64,000 nt of DNA, taken from the NCBI RefSeq assembly GCF_000378385.1, contig NZ_KB899659.1, positions 151,418-215,417 on the forward strand, in the 5' to 3' direction. The first letter of the stretch is position 1; every line of letters starts with the position of its first letter. A program made the position numbers and the translations under genes. The notes beneath the pieces were generated by a model that searched no databases, had not been told where the DNA came from, and saw only the letters and a program-made list of their open reading frames with translations. This stretch comes from Paenibacillus daejeonensis DSM 15491 (GTDB lineage: Bacteria > Bacillota > Bacilli > Paenibacillales > Paenibacillaceae). Below are positions 51,151 through 60,915 of the stretch, in pieces.

Positions 51151-51179
51151 TTGACTTTAATCGTAATACGATATATATT
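51151..51179 (+). promoter_or_regulatory. Promoter of the fused oxidoreductase with embedded MarR-type operator
   Basis: TTGACT (51151-51156), 17-bp spacer, TATATT (51174-51179). A 13-bp palindrome, ATCGTA-A-TACGAT (51160-51172), fills the spacer, so a bound repressor would block RNA polymerase directly. Start codon is 33 bases downstream. Confidence 0.7.
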
Positions 51180-51211
51180 GAGCTTAATTATGTGAGGTAA
51201 GCTGGTGATTA

Positions 51212-54200
51212 ATGATGACAAAAGCTCGTGTTCGAACGGTATGTCCCTATTGTGGCGTCGGTTGCGGCATGATTCTGGAAACAGAAGGCGATCGTATCAC
51301 CAAGGTATCGGGGGACAAAGACCATCCTGCCAATAAGGGCAGACTGTGCACCAAAGGCTCAACAAGCGCTGAAGCCATTATGATTGATGGACGTTTGCAT
51401 CATGCACAGATCAGACCTGACAAACAGGCGGTGCGAGTCAATAAGCCGATGCAAGAAGCTATCCGACAAACCGCAGAAGGTCTGAGAAGCATCCTCGACC
51501 AGTATGGGCCGGATGCTGTGTCCTTTTATGTATCGGGACAGATGTCCCTGGAATCGCAATACTTGATCAATAAATTAGCCAAAGGCTTCATCCGCACTCA
51601 GCATCTGGAGTCCAACTCAAGGCTGTGCATGGCTAGTGCCGGCAGCGGATATAAACAATCTCTCGGGTCTGACGGCCCTCCCGGTTCCTACGAAGACATG
51701 GATCAAGCCGACTTGTTCTTTGTGATTGGCTCCAATATGGCCGACTGCCACCCCATCCTCTTTCTTCGTATGATGGACCGCATACGCGCAGGAGCAAGAT
51801 TAATTGTCGTCGACCCCAGGCGGACGGCGACCGCAGACAAGGCCTCCCTATTCCTGCAGATCGCTCCCGGCACTGATCTGGCTTTGCTGAACGGGCTGCT
51901 GCATCTCCTCGTGGAACAAGGAAGCATCGATGAGGCCTTTATCTCCTCTTATACCTCTGGATGGGAGACGATGCCGGCCATGCTGGCCGATTATCCGCCG
52001 GAGCAGGTAGCCCGCATCACGGGGATACCGGAGGCGGACATCCGCAGGGCCGCCCAGTGGATCGGCGAGTCTGGCAACTGGATGAGCTTATGGACCATGG
52101 GATTGAACCAGAGTACCCATGGGACCTGGCATACCAACGCGATCTGTAATCTGCACTTGGCTACCGGAGCAATCTGCCGCCCCGGCAGCGGCCCTTTCTC
52201 CTTGACCGGACAGCCCAATGCCATGGGCGGACGCGAGATGGGGTATATGGGACCCGGCCTGCCTGGCCAACGCTCTGCCCTATCGGCAGCTGACCGCAGC
52301 TTCGTGGAGCAGCTCTGGGGTACACCCGAGGGGACTATTCGATCCGCAGGCGGCAGCGGTACAGTATCCATGTTTGAGGATATGCGAGAGGGCAAGATCA
52401 AGGCGTGCTGGATCATCTGTACCAACCCGGTAGCCACTGTGCCCCGCCGCAGCAAGGTGATTGAAGCACTGGAACATGCAGAGCTGGTAGTGGTCCAGGA
52501 TGCCTATCGCGAGACCGAAACGACCGCTTACGCCGACATCCTCTTGCCTGGCGCGCTCTGGGCAGAGGCTGAGGGCATTATGATTAACTCAGAGCGCAAC
52601 CTGACGCTCATGCAGCGGGCCGTAGCTCCGCCTGGCGATGCCATGCCAGACTGGCAGATCATTGCCGAGGTGGCCTGCGAAATGGGCTATGCCGAAGCTT
52701 TCACCTATGCCAGCAGTGAAGAGGTATTCCTGGAGCTCCGCCAGGCCTGGAACCCTCAGACCGGATATGATATCCGCGGCGTCACCTATGATCGCCTGAG
52801 AGAACAGCCGGTTCAATGGCCTTCGCCTGAAGGCGATACCGAGGATCGACATCCGATCCGGTATTTGAATGATGGAGTCAGCCAATCGCTATATCAACCT
52901 TCAAAGGACCATCCGCCTCGGCTTGCATTTGCTACCGAAGACCGGCGTGCCCGATTCTTTGCCCGGCCCTACATGCCTCCTGCTGATCTACCGGATGAGG
53001 AGTTCCCGCTTGTTCTCAATACTGGCAGACTCCAGCATCAATGGCATACGATGACCAAGACCGGAACCGTTGCCAAGCTAAACAAGCTGAACCCTTCGCC
53101 GTTCGTGGAGATTCATCCAGAGGATGGCAAGCGTCTGGGCATCCAGGAAGGCGATGCGGTTGCCATTACATCACGCCGCGGCAAGGCGGTATTGCCTGCC
53201 GTAATGTCGGACCGTTCGCAGATGGGCTCTTGCTTTGTCCCCTTTCACTGGAATGACCGATTTGGGCAAGAGCTGGCGATTAACGCAGTCACCAGTGAGG
53301 CGATTGATGAGACCTCATTTCAACCGGAATTAAAATATTGTGCGGTCTCCCTCACGCGGGTAGCCGTGGAGAGTGCCGCCGGACAACGTGCGGAATCAGC
53401 CGCAATCGAAGAGGAGGAGATCGTCATGGCTAAAGTAGATGCACTGGCAGCAATGCTGGGAATCGAAGCTTCACCTGATCTAACGCTGGATACTCATGAA
53501 AAATGGTATGTGGCCGGATTTATCAATAGCCTGAGAACCGATGAAGAACGCTCTGGGCCAGGCGTACCTGTGCTTCCGGAGAGCGCCCCTCTGGAGGCTG
53601 CCAAGCGATACTGGCTGGATGGCATGCTCGCAGGCATTTACTCACGCACCTATCCCCCCGCCCCGCCTACTGGACGATTGGCGCCAGTTATGCATCCTGC
53701 TTCTGAGCCCGGCAAGCCCCCCGTGACGATTCTGTGGGCTTCCCAGACAGGTAATGCTGAAGGCGTAGCTACGGCCTGTGCTGCACGACTTCAGCAGGCA
53801 GGGCATGAAGTTCGTCTCGTAGAGATGGATAGCTACGCGATGGGAGACCTTCCCAAAACGAGACTGCTGCTCGTCGTCGCCAGCACCTTTGGCTCAGGCG
53901 AACCGCCAGATAATGGGACAGCGTTCTGGCAGCTGCTGCAAGCCAGCAACGCTCCCAAGCTGACCGGCGTACGCTACGCTGTGCTAGGCATGGGAGATTC
54001 AAGCTATGAACAATTCTGCGGGTTCGGCCGCCTGCTGGATGCCAGGTTGACTCAACTGGGTGCTGAACGGCTGTGCGAACGGCTGGATGCCGACAGTGAT
54101 TACGAGGATCAGGCCGAGAGCTGGATTTCTTCTCTTGAGCCGCTGCTGGTAGAACACATGAGCAAGGACTCGTCCTCCACTGTTGTGACCTATACACGGA

Positions 54201-55309
54201 AGAAGCCGCTACTGGCATCGCTTAAATCTTCACAATTGCTGCATACGGGTGTCTCCGACAAGGAAACACGGCAATATGTATTCCACCTTGAAGCTTCAGG
54301 CCTTTCTTATGAGCCCGGTGATGCACTCGGTATCTGGCCCACCAATTGCCCCGAGCTTGTAGAAGAGCTCCTAGCCGCAACAGGTCTTACGGGACGGGAG
54401 CTTGTCTCCGTCAAAGACCGGGGTGAGCTGCCTCTCGCTGAAGCGATGCTGAGACATGCCGAACTCACCCGCATCACGCCGGCCATCCTCCAGTATGTCA
54501 CCGAGCAAAGTGATCATCCTGAGCTCTCCAGGCTGCTGGAGCCAGCTCACGCTCCCGAGTTGAAAGCCTGGCTCTACGGCAAGCAAACGGTGGACCTGCT
54601 GCTGCATTATCCGATTCGGCCGGACGCTGCCTCCTTCTTCGCGGTATTCAAGCCGTTGCAGCCGCGGTTGTATTCCATCTCTTCCAGCAGCAAGGCACAT
54701 CCGGGTGAGGTACATGTCACAGTGTCGACCGTAAGGTACACCTGCGGTGACAAAACCCGCAAGGGCGTCTGTTCCACCTTTCTTGCCGACCGAGTGGATA
54801 CGGGCGGCGAAGTGCCTATCTTCGTTCAGCCCAATCCTCATTTCCGTGTGCCTGCCGATCCCGAAGTCTCTGTCGTCATGATTGGACCAGGCACAGGTGT
54901 AGGCCCGTTTCGCGGCTTCCTGGAAGAACGCAAGGCGACTGGTGCTCAGGGCAAAAACTGGTTATTCTTCGGTGAACAGCATGAAGCCAGCGACTTCTAC
55001 TACCGTCTAGAGCTGGAGCAGCTGCAGGCCGATGGTTGGCTAACCCGCCTGGACACGGCTTTCTCGAGGGATCAGGATGAGAAAATCTATGTACAGCATC
55101 GGATGCTGGAGCATGGTGCCGAGCTATGGTCCTGGCTCAAAGAAGGGGCACACGTGTATATTTGCGGCGATGCCTCCTCCATGGCCAAGGAAGTTGACGA
55201 TGCCTTGCGTACGATCATCCGGGAGCACAGTGGCATGAGCGCCTCCGAATCCGATACGTATCTCAAAGTAATGGCTCAGTCCCGGCGCTATGCGAGGGAT
55301 GTCTATTAA
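51212..55309 (+). CDS. Fusion of a molybdopterin nitrate-reductase-like subunit with a CysJ-like flavoprotein reductase
   Basis: 1,365 residues. N-terminal [4Fe-4S] site (Cys11, Cys14, Cys18, Cys46), then a molybdopterin oxidoreductase with a Mo-ligand-type Cys139 in NSRLCMASAG, the NasC/NapA motif, and a molydopterin-binding domain ending near 720. A linker carries HEKWYVAGFINSLRTD, which looks like the start of CysJ. Flavodoxin domain about 838-980 (TILWASQTGNAEG), FAD domain about 1000-1210 (RLYSISSSSK, GVCSTFLAD) and NADPH domain (GPGTGVGPFRGFLEER, YICGDASSMAKEV). Electrons from NADPH would flow through FAD and FMN to the Fe-S and Mo centre, reducing nitrate or a similar oxyanion in one polypeptide. 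The usual 2Fe-2S BFD domain of NasC is absent. Databases list a bifunctional nitrate reductase/sulfite reductase flavoprotein of this layout, so the fusion itself is known. No nitrite reductase or nitrate permease is nearby; the substrate is open. Confidence 0.9.
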   Translation: MMTKARVRTVCPYCGVGCGMILETEGDRITKVSGDKDHPANKGRLCTKGSTSAEAIMIDGRLHHAQIRPDKQAVRVNKPMQEAIRQTAEGLRSILDQYGPDAVSFYVSGQMSLESQYLINKLAKGFIRTQHLESNSRLCMASAGSGYKQSLGSDGPPGSYEDMDQADLFFVIGSNMADCHPILFLRMMDRIRAGARLIVVDPRRTATADKASLFLQIAPGTDLALLNGLLHLLVEQGSIDEAFISSYTSGWETMPAMLADYPPEQVARITGIPEADIRRAAQWIGESGNWMSLWTMGLNQSTHGTWHTNAICNLHLATGAICRPGSGPFSLTGQPNAMGGREMGYMGPGLPGQRSALSAADRSFVEQLWGTPEGTIRSAGGSGTVSMFEDMREGKIKACWIICTNPVATVPRRSKVIEALEHAELVVVQDAYRETETTAYADILLPGALWAEAEGIMINSERNLTLMQRAVAPPGDAMPDWQIIAEVACEMGYAEAFTYASSEEVFLELRQAWNPQTGYDIRGVTYDRLREQPVQWPSPEGDTEDRHPIRYLNDGVSQSLYQPSKDHPPRLAFATEDRRARFFARPYMPPADLPDEEFPLVLNTGRLQHQWHTMTKTGTVAKLNKLNPSPFVEIHPEDGKRLGIQEGDAVAITSRRGKAVLPAVMSDRSQMGSCFVPFHWNDRFGQELAINAVTSEAIDETSFQPELKYCAVSLTRVAVESAAGQRAESAAIEEEEIVMAKVDALAAMLGIEASPDLTLDTHEKWYVAGFINSLRTDEERSGPGVPVLPESAPLEAAKRYWLDGMLAGIYSRTYPPAPPTGRLAPVMHPASEPGKPPVTILWASQTGNAEGVATACAARLQQAGHEVRLVEMDSYAMGDLPKTRLLLVVASTFGSGEPPDNGTAFWQLLQASNAPKLTGVRYAVLGMGDSSYEQFCGFGRLLDARLTQLGAERLCERLDADSDYEDQAESWISSLEPLLVEHMSKDSSSTVVTYTRKKPLLASLKSSQLLHTGVSDKETRQYVFHLEASGLSYEPGDALGIWPTNCPELVEELLAATGLTGRELVSVKDRGELPLAEAMLRHAELTRITPAILQYVTEQSDHPELSRLLEPAHAPELKAWLYGKQTVDLLLHYPIRPDAASFFAVFKPLQPRLYSISSSSKAHPGEVHVTVSTVRYTCGDKTRKGVCSTFLADRVDTGGEVPIFVQPNPHFRVPADPEVSVVMIGPGTGVGPFRGFLEERKATGAQGKNWLFFGEQHEASDFYYRLELEQLQADGWLTRLDTAFSRDQDEKIYVQHRMLEHGAELWSWLKEGAHVYICGDASSMAKEVDDALRTIIREHSGMSASESDTYLKVMAQSRRYARDVY

Positions 55310-55355
55310 GCCAACGCTTTTTTTGACAGCACAGTGTTAGTGTTAGACGCTGACA

Positions 55356-56384
55356 TCACAGCGTGTTCAGCCATGACAATCCCGCCTGCGCCCGCAACCG
55401 CCAGCTATTGCGAATCGCGTAGCTGCGTCTCGGCGCGGCTGAACCCGGCTGCTCCAGTCTACGCTTGATTAGACGAATGATCCCAAGGTGGTCGCTGGCC
55501 ACATCCACGATGCCATTCATTAATCGGCACTCGGGCAAGTCTGTGGACACAACGGGCTTGCCCGCTGCCAGGTATTCGTATACCTTCACCGGATTGGCAG
55601 CCAGCGTGACGGGTTGAGGCAGAAACGGGACCAGACAAATATTCAGGTGTGCCAAATAATCCGGAAGTTGGTGATGCGGCTTGAAGCCTAGATAGCGAAG
55701 GTTCTGGACATGACCTAATTCATAGCGGCGGCCCATTGTATCTCCAATCACCACAACCTCCGCTCCCAAACCACGAGTACCAGCAATTCGTGCCAACAGA
55801 CCTGCATCCACCCATGGCGCCCAAGCTCCGATAAACCCGATTACTGGCTTGTCTGCTGGCGGAAGATCAGCCGGTCTCTCCCCTCTGTATGGCGAATCGG
55901 AAGACAGATGTAGTCCCATATCCTCGTCATACCCGTTACGCAACAGCAGCCGCGGCTTCTCGGGATAGAGACGGGCTAGCCGTTGATCCAATCGCCCGGA
56001 TGAACAGACGATGGCATCCGCTATCTTGACCATCTCTTCTTCCTGCGGATACCACTGTGCGAAGTCATCCACACAATCGTAGATAATCCTGTCCGCCTCA
56101 TATCGCGTAAGATTGCTTGCCAAGGCAGGCCATGTGCACCAGACAATCAATTCCGAAGCGTCGCGTCGAACGCTGGCATAACTCTCCTGCATCCATTTGT
56201 CATGATCGTATACCAAGAATAAGCCAGGCTCCCCCACAAGCTCCCGGTCTGGTTCTCCCACTTTAGTTGTACGGTTGCAATAATAGACGGTGCAGCCTTG
56301 TCTGGCAAATTGCTTCATGAGCTGCTGAGGGCGCTGAGTCATCCATTCCCAGTCAATAATCGGTGGAAAAATAATGGTGCGCAT
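55356..56384 (-). CDS. Glycosyltransferase family 1/4-like protein
   Basis: 342 residues from ATG 56384 (AAGGGGG upstream; the ATG at 56408 is before that site). GT-B fold: IIDWEWMTQRPQQLMKQFAR at the N-terminus, GFIGAWAPWVD starting the second Rossmann domain, and the sugar-nucleotide-binding end AANPVKVYEYLAAGKPVVST. It is a paralogue of the protein encoded at 58678-59793, sharing the IDW-WM-QRPQQLM block. The donor and acceptor are unknown; the collagen-like protein nearby suggests spore-surface glycosylation. It is transcribed convergently to the fused oxidoreductase and diverges from the GT2 gene. Confidence 0.85.
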   Translation of the reverse strand: MRTIIFPPIIDWEWMTQRPQQLMKQFARQGCTVYYCNRTTKVGEPDRELVGEPGLFLVYDHDKWMQESYASVRRDASELIVWCTWPALASNLTRYEADRIIYDCVDDFAQWYPQEEEMVKIADAIVCSSGRLDQRLARLYPEKPRLLLRNGYDEDMGLHLSSDSPYRGERPADLPPADKPVIGFIGAWAPWVDAGLLARIAGTRGLGAEVVVIGDTMGRRYELGHVQNLRYLGFKPHHQLPDYLAHLNICLVPFLPQPVTLAANPVKVYEYLAAGKPVVSTDLPECRLMNGIVDVASDHLGIIRLIKRRLEQPGSAAPRRSYAIRNSWRLRAQAGLSWLNTL

Positions 56385-56446
56385 ACACGTATATCCCCCT
56401 TTCCGCATATACCTATATCAACAATGTGTCCGTGAAGGAGCAGATC

Positions 56447-57673
56447 ATGCGGATATTTCTGTTGAATGCCCAGCAGGCCCACACCTCTCCCGCAGCAGCC
56501 GTCTGCAGATCCTCGACAGAACCGATAGATGTGGTTGCACTTGGCCCGAATCCTGCCCAGCGGCTGAACGCCGAGTTAGCTGGTCTGAAGGACCCATTTT
56601 TCATAATATTACGTGAAACTGATTGGTTCACCGAAGATTTGCTAATCTTCTTGTCAGGTTGGATTGCTGAAGCGAGTCCAGAAACACCGGGATTGGCCTT
56701 GATTCCTGTCAATGGCACAGGCGAACCGCTGCCTGTCGTATGGCGCACTTCATCTGCTAGGATAGCAGGCTTCACTCCCCCGCCTACCCTTCCATGGCCT
56801 GAATTGGTTTTGACTGATGCATACGAACGGATGGGCGGCGCGCATAGATGGACTACAATGCCGTTTCCCAAGCTGAAGCTTCGTCGATCCATGGTAGCAG
56901 GAGCCCACAATAAGAGAATTGACAGGCTACGACCGTTATTGCGGCAGACGCCCCCTTGGACCGGTGAGTTCATCACACCCCAGATTAGCATTGTGCTGTG
57001 TACCTATAATGACTGCGAGGTTCTACCACTGGCACTGCGCAGCGTAATGGCGCAAGAGTCAAATCAATGGGAGCTTATCATCGTGGACGATGGATCAGAG
57101 GATGCGACAGCAGCTGTCGTGGCGCCTTACCTGGAGGATAGGCGCATACAACTGATTCGTCATGAGGACAACAGTGGCAAGAGCCGTGCCCTCAACAGCG
57201 CACTGCGTTATGTCCGTGCTCCCTGGCTGCTAGAGCTTGATGCTGATGACTGGCTTGCATCTAACGCCGTGTCCGGCTTGCTGCACCATGCGGAAGCCGC
57301 CTCCGAAGAGACGGCCCTGATCTACGGCACATATGAAGAATGGCGTGAACAGCCAGACGGATTGCTGCGCTATGCAGGGAGCAGATCACCTGCGCCTTCC
57401 CAGGCACAACTGCTAGGGAGCGGTTATCCCGTGGCGCCACGTCTTTATTCGACACGGCTGCTCCGTCAATTGGGCGGATGGCCTGCAGACGATCCGGAAC
57501 AAGGAAGGCTGTTCGAGGACTTCCGCATGCTCCTGCGTCTGAGCACCCATTACCGCTTCATTAACAGCCGATTGAACTGCTATCATCGCCGGGTCCGCCG
57601 ATCCAGTATAACCGCCCGCCATACCAGCCGTTTTGCAGATTGGGCAGCGTGGATCACTTCCAACGATCTCTAA
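56447..57673 (+). CDS. Glycosyltransferase family 2 protein
   Basis: 408 residues from ATG 56447, with GAAGGAGC upstream; the ATG at 56426 is upstream of that site. The N-terminal 185 residues are not recognised. The GT-A domain starts at about 190 with ISIVLCTYNDCEVLPLALRS, followed by ELIIVDDGSEDATAAVV, the DxD-type LLELDADDWLA and a final FEDFRMLLRLS acidic region. It would transfer sugar from a nucleotide donor to a growing glycan. It is the only gene of the glycosylation cluster on the plus strand, ending with a four-base overlap to the small DUF2642-like gene on the other strand. Confidence 0.85.
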   Translation: MRIFLLNAQQAHTSPAAAVCRSSTEPIDVVALGPNPAQRLNAELAGLKDPFFIILRETDWFTEDLLIFLSGWIAEASPETPGLALIPVNGTGEPLPVVWRTSSARIAGFTPPPTLPWPELVLTDAYERMGGAHRWTTMPFPKLKLRRSMVAGAHNKRIDRLRPLLRQTPPWTGEFITPQISIVLCTYNDCEVLPLALRSVMAQESNQWELIIVDDGSEDATAAVVAPYLEDRRIQLIRHEDNSGKSRALNSALRYVRAPWLLELDADDWLASNAVSGLLHHAEAASEETALIYGTYEEWREQPDGLLRYAGSRSPAPSQAQLLGSGYPVAPRLYSTRLLRQLGGWPADDPEQGRLFEDFRMLLRLSTHYRFINSRLNCYHRRVRRSSITARHTSRFADWAAWITSNDL

Positions 57674-57873
57674 GCGGACAACAAACGGAAGTAAGTTACA
57701 TTATCCAAGAGCAGAGTTAGCCGCTCCGTCGGTTCAATATAGGATGGATTCTCGGCATCGACCGTGCAATATCCCGACTCTGCTGCGACCAGTACCCCTT
57801 CCACGAATTGATTGGGCAGGAAGACTTCAATGCGGCTGCCGATGCGCGTCTCCAAAAATTCATATAAGTTCAT
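57670..57873 (-). CDS. Small DUF2642-like protein next to the collagen-like gene
   Basis: 67 residues with no signal peptide. The sequence LETRIGSRIEVFLPNQFVEG, then VDAENPSYIEPTERLTLLL and NVTYFRLL, has the short alternating-strand pattern of an SM-like barrel (DUF2642 type), which is a common companion of spore-surface proteins. The C-terminal domain of the adjacent collagen-like protein has the same pattern ([18 protein letters not shown]), so the two may assemble together. ATG follows AGGAGGCTC, 14 bases after the collagen-like gene; they form an operon. Confidence 0.75.
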   Translation of the reverse strand: MNLYEFLETRIGSRIEVFLPNQFVEGVLVAAESGYCTVDAENPSYIEPTERLTLLLDNVTYFRLLSA

Positions 57874-57887
57874 CTTTTCTGAGCCTC

Positions 57888-58577
57888 CTATTGTACCACT
57901 GAGATTGTTAGAATCGAACGGATTGGAATGAGAACTTCATCGCCCGACGGTTCTACTACGAGAATGAAGTCGGTGCCGACAAGGCTTAGTACGCCAGTGA
58001 TTACACCGGCTTCAACTGTGACATTGACCGTCTGGTCCAGCAGCGATTCGAGGAAGGCGATAACCTCCGGGTCGATAGCTCCTCCCGGGTCGCCCTGCGG
58101 ACCTTGTGGACCTTGTGGACCTTCTGGACCACGATCACCCTCTCGACCGCGCGGCCCGCGACGGCCTTCCTCACCACGCACACCTTGAATGCCTTGCAGA
58201 CCTTGAAGACCTTGGGGTCCGATAGGTCCCTGCTCTCCGGGATGGCCTTGCGGACCTGCTGGCCCGATCGCCCCTGCAGGCCCCTGAGGTCCAACTGGAC
58301 CTTGTGGTCCTGTTGGGCCCTGCAGACCAGGCACGCCCTGGCTGCCTCTAACCCGTTTTACATGGATATGCCGTTTACCGTGGGTGCGGGATTTGCATTT
58401 TTTTCGTACACTGATTTTTCGTTTTAAGCCAGATGCTGTCCGGCAGCGTTTCACTTTTGTTTTGCGATGCGGGTGCTTCTCGCATCCTGGTTTGACGATC
58501 TTAACGATAATTTTCTTCTTGCTGCGGACTTTGCGCTTCTTCGTGGGCTTGCATAGCAGTGTTCGAGAACATGCCAT
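57888..58577 (-). CDS. Collagen-like spore-surface protein (BclA-type) with basic N-terminus
   Basis: About 229 residues from ATG 58577 ([14 protein letters not shown]), with GAGGTG upstream; the ATG at 58613 is upstream of that site. Residues 10-75 are very rich in Lys and Arg with scattered Cys, and about 30 uninterrupted Gly-X-Y triplets follow (about 78-165, e.g. [19 protein letters not shown]). A C-terminal domain of about 60 residues matches the DUF2642-like small protein next door. Collagen-like filaments on Bacillus spores are known to be glycosylated on the triplet region; many glycosyltransferase genes lie on both sides here. Most triplets have Pro or Gln, with few Thr, so glycosylation sites are limited. 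Confidence 0.88.
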   Translation of the reverse strand: MACSRTLLCKPTKKRKVRSKKKIIVKIVKPGCEKHPHRKTKVKRCRTASGLKRKISVRKKCKSRTHGKRHIHVKRVRGSQGVPGLQGPTGPQGPVGPQGPAGAIGPAGPQGHPGEQGPIGPQGLQGLQGIQGVRGEEGRRGPRGREGDRGPEGPQGPQGPQGDPGGAIDPEVIAFLESLLDQTVNVTVEAGVITGVLSLVGTDFILVVEPSGDEVLIPIRSILTISVVQ

Positions 58578-58677
58578 AGGGTAATGCACCTCTTCTCTGA
58601 GTAATAGTCCCATTGTATGTCGGTGACCGCGTTACGCAACGGGACAAACGCTCAATTTGCCGCCTCCAGACGCTTGC

Positions 58678-59793
58678 CTACACCTTGACATGCAGGTGTT
58701 GGCGAACGGCTTCTACAATCGCATGATAGCGTGTTGTCCAGTTCTGTTCACGGAGCCATTCCTCATTTGCTAATGCATCAAATGGCGTATCTTCAGAGAG
58801 GACAAGCGGGAGCAGACGACGCCATTCATTCAGACCTTTGCCTATCCACACATGCGGGACTTTGCGCACTTCTGGCAGATCGGTGGCGATTACTTTTTTG
58901 CCGCTTGCCAAATACTCATACATTTTCACTGGATTTGCGGCTACGGTAATCTCGTTAATCTTGAACGGAATTAGGCAGACATCGAAGAAGTGCATCCAGC
59001 GAGGCAACTCCTGGTACGACTTATAGCCTACATAATGAAGATTGGGAATCGAACGGTCCACCTTGGCTGCATACTCGACCCCAACAATGACAAAATTGAC
59101 GGAAGGAAAACTGCGCGCGAGCTGATGAACAAGCTGCTGGTCCACCCAATGCGCCCACGCCCCTACAAATCCAGCAATCGGTCCTTGCAGCTGCAGCAGC
59201 TCCGTCGGCTTATCAGGAGCTGTTGTACGGTATTGTCCAAAATGCTCCAGATTGCAGCCATTCGGCACCAGGCAAGAGGGTTTGGTCGGATATTCGCGTG
59301 TGATTTGGCGCTGCAGGGCCTTGGCGCTCGTAATTACCAGATCTGCACGCTGCACCATTGGCCCCAGGTAGGGCGCCCACTCCGGAATATCGTCCACGTA
59401 ATCGTAAATCAGCAGATCGGGCTGATATTGCTCTACGAAGCCGTGCAGCTTGGACCAAGATGTCCACACGATGATGCGCCTGCCCTGACGCTTGAGCTCG
59501 GGGATACACTCACGAATAAAGCCAATGTTGTCGTGTACCAGATTCAATTTGGGCTGCAAGGTCTCTATTTCCATTCCCGTTTGTTGCGTTTTGTTGCAAT
59601 AGTACACTTCATGTCCATGAATGGCGAATTGCTCCATCAACTGCTGCGGCCGTTGTTTCATCCAGTTCCAATCAATGGTGGGCGGGTAAATGATAACTGT
59701 AGGCCCCACTCCTGATGCAGTAAGGGGATAGGATTGCATCGGCAAAAACATAGGCTGGATATCGGCGAATTCCGTGCTGACAGAGCTGCTCAT
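58678..59793 (-). CDS. Glycosyltransferase family 1/4-like protein, paralogue of the one at 55356
   Basis: 371 residues. The first 30 residues are a short unstructured extension; then TIDWNWMKQRPQQLMEQFAI, GFVGAWAHWVDQQLVHQLAR, and VAANPVKMYEYLASGKKVIA match the paralogue block for block. GT-B fold, cytoplasmic. The ATG overlaps the stop of the upstream glycosyltransferase (ATGA) with GGGAGGGAGC before it. It is the last gene of a three-gene unit with a CgeB-like protein and another glycosyltransferase. The collagen-like gene lies 101 bases further on, with no strong terminator in between. Confidence 0.87.
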   Translation of the reverse strand: MSSSVSTEFADIQPMFLPMQSYPLTASGVGPTVIIYPPTIDWNWMKQRPQQLMEQFAIHGHEVYYCNKTQQTGMEIETLQPKLNLVHDNIGFIRECIPELKRQGRRIIVWTSWSKLHGFVEQYQPDLLIYDYVDDIPEWAPYLGPMVQRADLVITSAKALQRQITREYPTKPSCLVPNGCNLEHFGQYRTTAPDKPTELLQLQGPIAGFVGAWAHWVDQQLVHQLARSFPSVNFVIVGVEYAAKVDRSIPNLHYVGYKSYQELPRWMHFFDVCLIPFKINEITVAANPVKMYEYLASGKKVIATDLPEVRKVPHVWIGKGLNEWRRLLPLVLSEDTPFDALANEEWLREQNWTTRYHAIVEAVRQHLHVKV

Positions 59794-60896
59794 ACGCTCC
59801 CTCCCTTGCCATATTGGGTATAGATGCGCTCCAGTTGATCCGTACAGGCGCGCAAATCGTACGATCTGGCGATAATTCGTCTGCCTGTTGATGCCAACTT
59901 AGCCCGGGAGTCATGATCTCGTGCGACTTTCTCCACTTCACGAATCAGCTCCTCATCGCTCATGGGTTGGAATCCGCTAACCGACCCAAGAATCATATCG
60001 TGGGATTCTTCATCAACCGGTCCGGCGAATCCATCCCGCATCCCGTACACAGCGGTTCCGCAGGCCATCGCCTCCATGGCCGCCCTCCCGCAGGCCATCA
60101 CCAGATCCGCAGCTTGCATATACGGGGTCACATCCTGGCGATGACCCGCCATCTGGATTCTCAGGTTGCTCCCCCGCTGTTTTATGGCTTCATTGGCTTT
60201 TTCCTGCACCTTATCTCCATGGGCACCCGAGCCGACAATCAACAGATTGAGACCTCCGAGGCGGTCTGCGATCCGGCTGGCACAACGGATCAACTGCATC
60301 ACCGCATGCTGCTTGCCATCTGCGAGTCTGCATACGGTCACGAGCGTGAAGGCGTCGGGCAGCAAGCCCCTTCGCTGGCGAAAGCTCCTGGTCACTTCAG
60401 CTGGCGCCGGGGCAAAGGCGGCGAGATCGATGCCATTGGGAATGACGGATACTTTTTCGGGATGAGCAGCGGAACGCAGTAGGAGCCGACTCACACGTTG
60501 GTCCACGGCAATGATTCGGCAAATCTGGCTGCTCGCCTGGTAGCCGGTAGGCGAGCGATCAATTCCAAAATCGTACCGGCCATGAATCGTCACAACAAAA
60601 GGTTTGGGATTGCGACTGACTAGCGCGGCCCCCTTAACGATCGCGGTAAACGGATGGGCATGCACAATGTCTGGATTGTAAGCTTGCATAACCGCATCCA
60701 TATCGAGCTTGGCATCCCACCTCATGGGATGGAAACGCTCCTTCTTGTCTTCAATTGCCGCCAGCAGTTCGGGGGCGATATTGGCCGCTGCGAGCCGGAT
60801 CTCGTAGTCACGCCTCAGCAGTTCATTGATTTGCGATACAATGTGTGTTTCCAATCCCCCCGCTATCAACTGATCGGCAAGCAGCAGAACCTTCAT
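59790..60896 (-). CDS. Glycosyltransferase family 4 protein
   Basis: About 368 residues from ATG 60896, which has GGAGGTCGAGG upstream; the frame opens earlier (60998) inside the preceding gene. GT-B layout: N-terminal VLLLADQLIAGGLETHIVSQ, where GGLETHI is the acceptor-side loop; the second domain starts near VSVIPNGIDLAAF and has LLIVGSGAHGDKVQ and the C-terminal DLVMACGRAAMEAMACGTAV with its conserved Glu. It would transfer a sugar from UDP- or GDP-sugar. Neighbours on both sides are transferase genes in one unit. Confidence 0.88.
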   Translation of the reverse strand: MKVLLLADQLIAGGLETHIVSQINELLRRDYEIRLAAANIAPELLAAIEDKKERFHPMRWDAKLDMDAVMQAYNPDIVHAHPFTAIVKGAALVSRNPKPFVVTIHGRYDFGIDRSPTGYQASSQICRIIAVDQRVSRLLLRSAAHPEKVSVIPNGIDLAAFAPAPAEVTRSFRQRRGLLPDAFTLVTVCRLADGKQHAVMQLIRCASRIADRLGGLNLLIVGSGAHGDKVQEKANEAIKQRGSNLRIQMAGHRQDVTPYMQAADLVMACGRAAMEAMACGTAVYGMRDGFAGPVDEESHDMILGSVSGFQPMSDEELIREVEKVARDHDSRAKLASTGRRIIARSYDLRACTDQLERIYTQYGKGGSV

Positions 60897-60915
60897 GTCC
60901 AGCCTCGACCTCCGA

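Noticed and set aside
55310-55355. Terminator after the fused oxidoreductase
   Set aside because: There is a T run but I could not find a convincing stem immediately before it.
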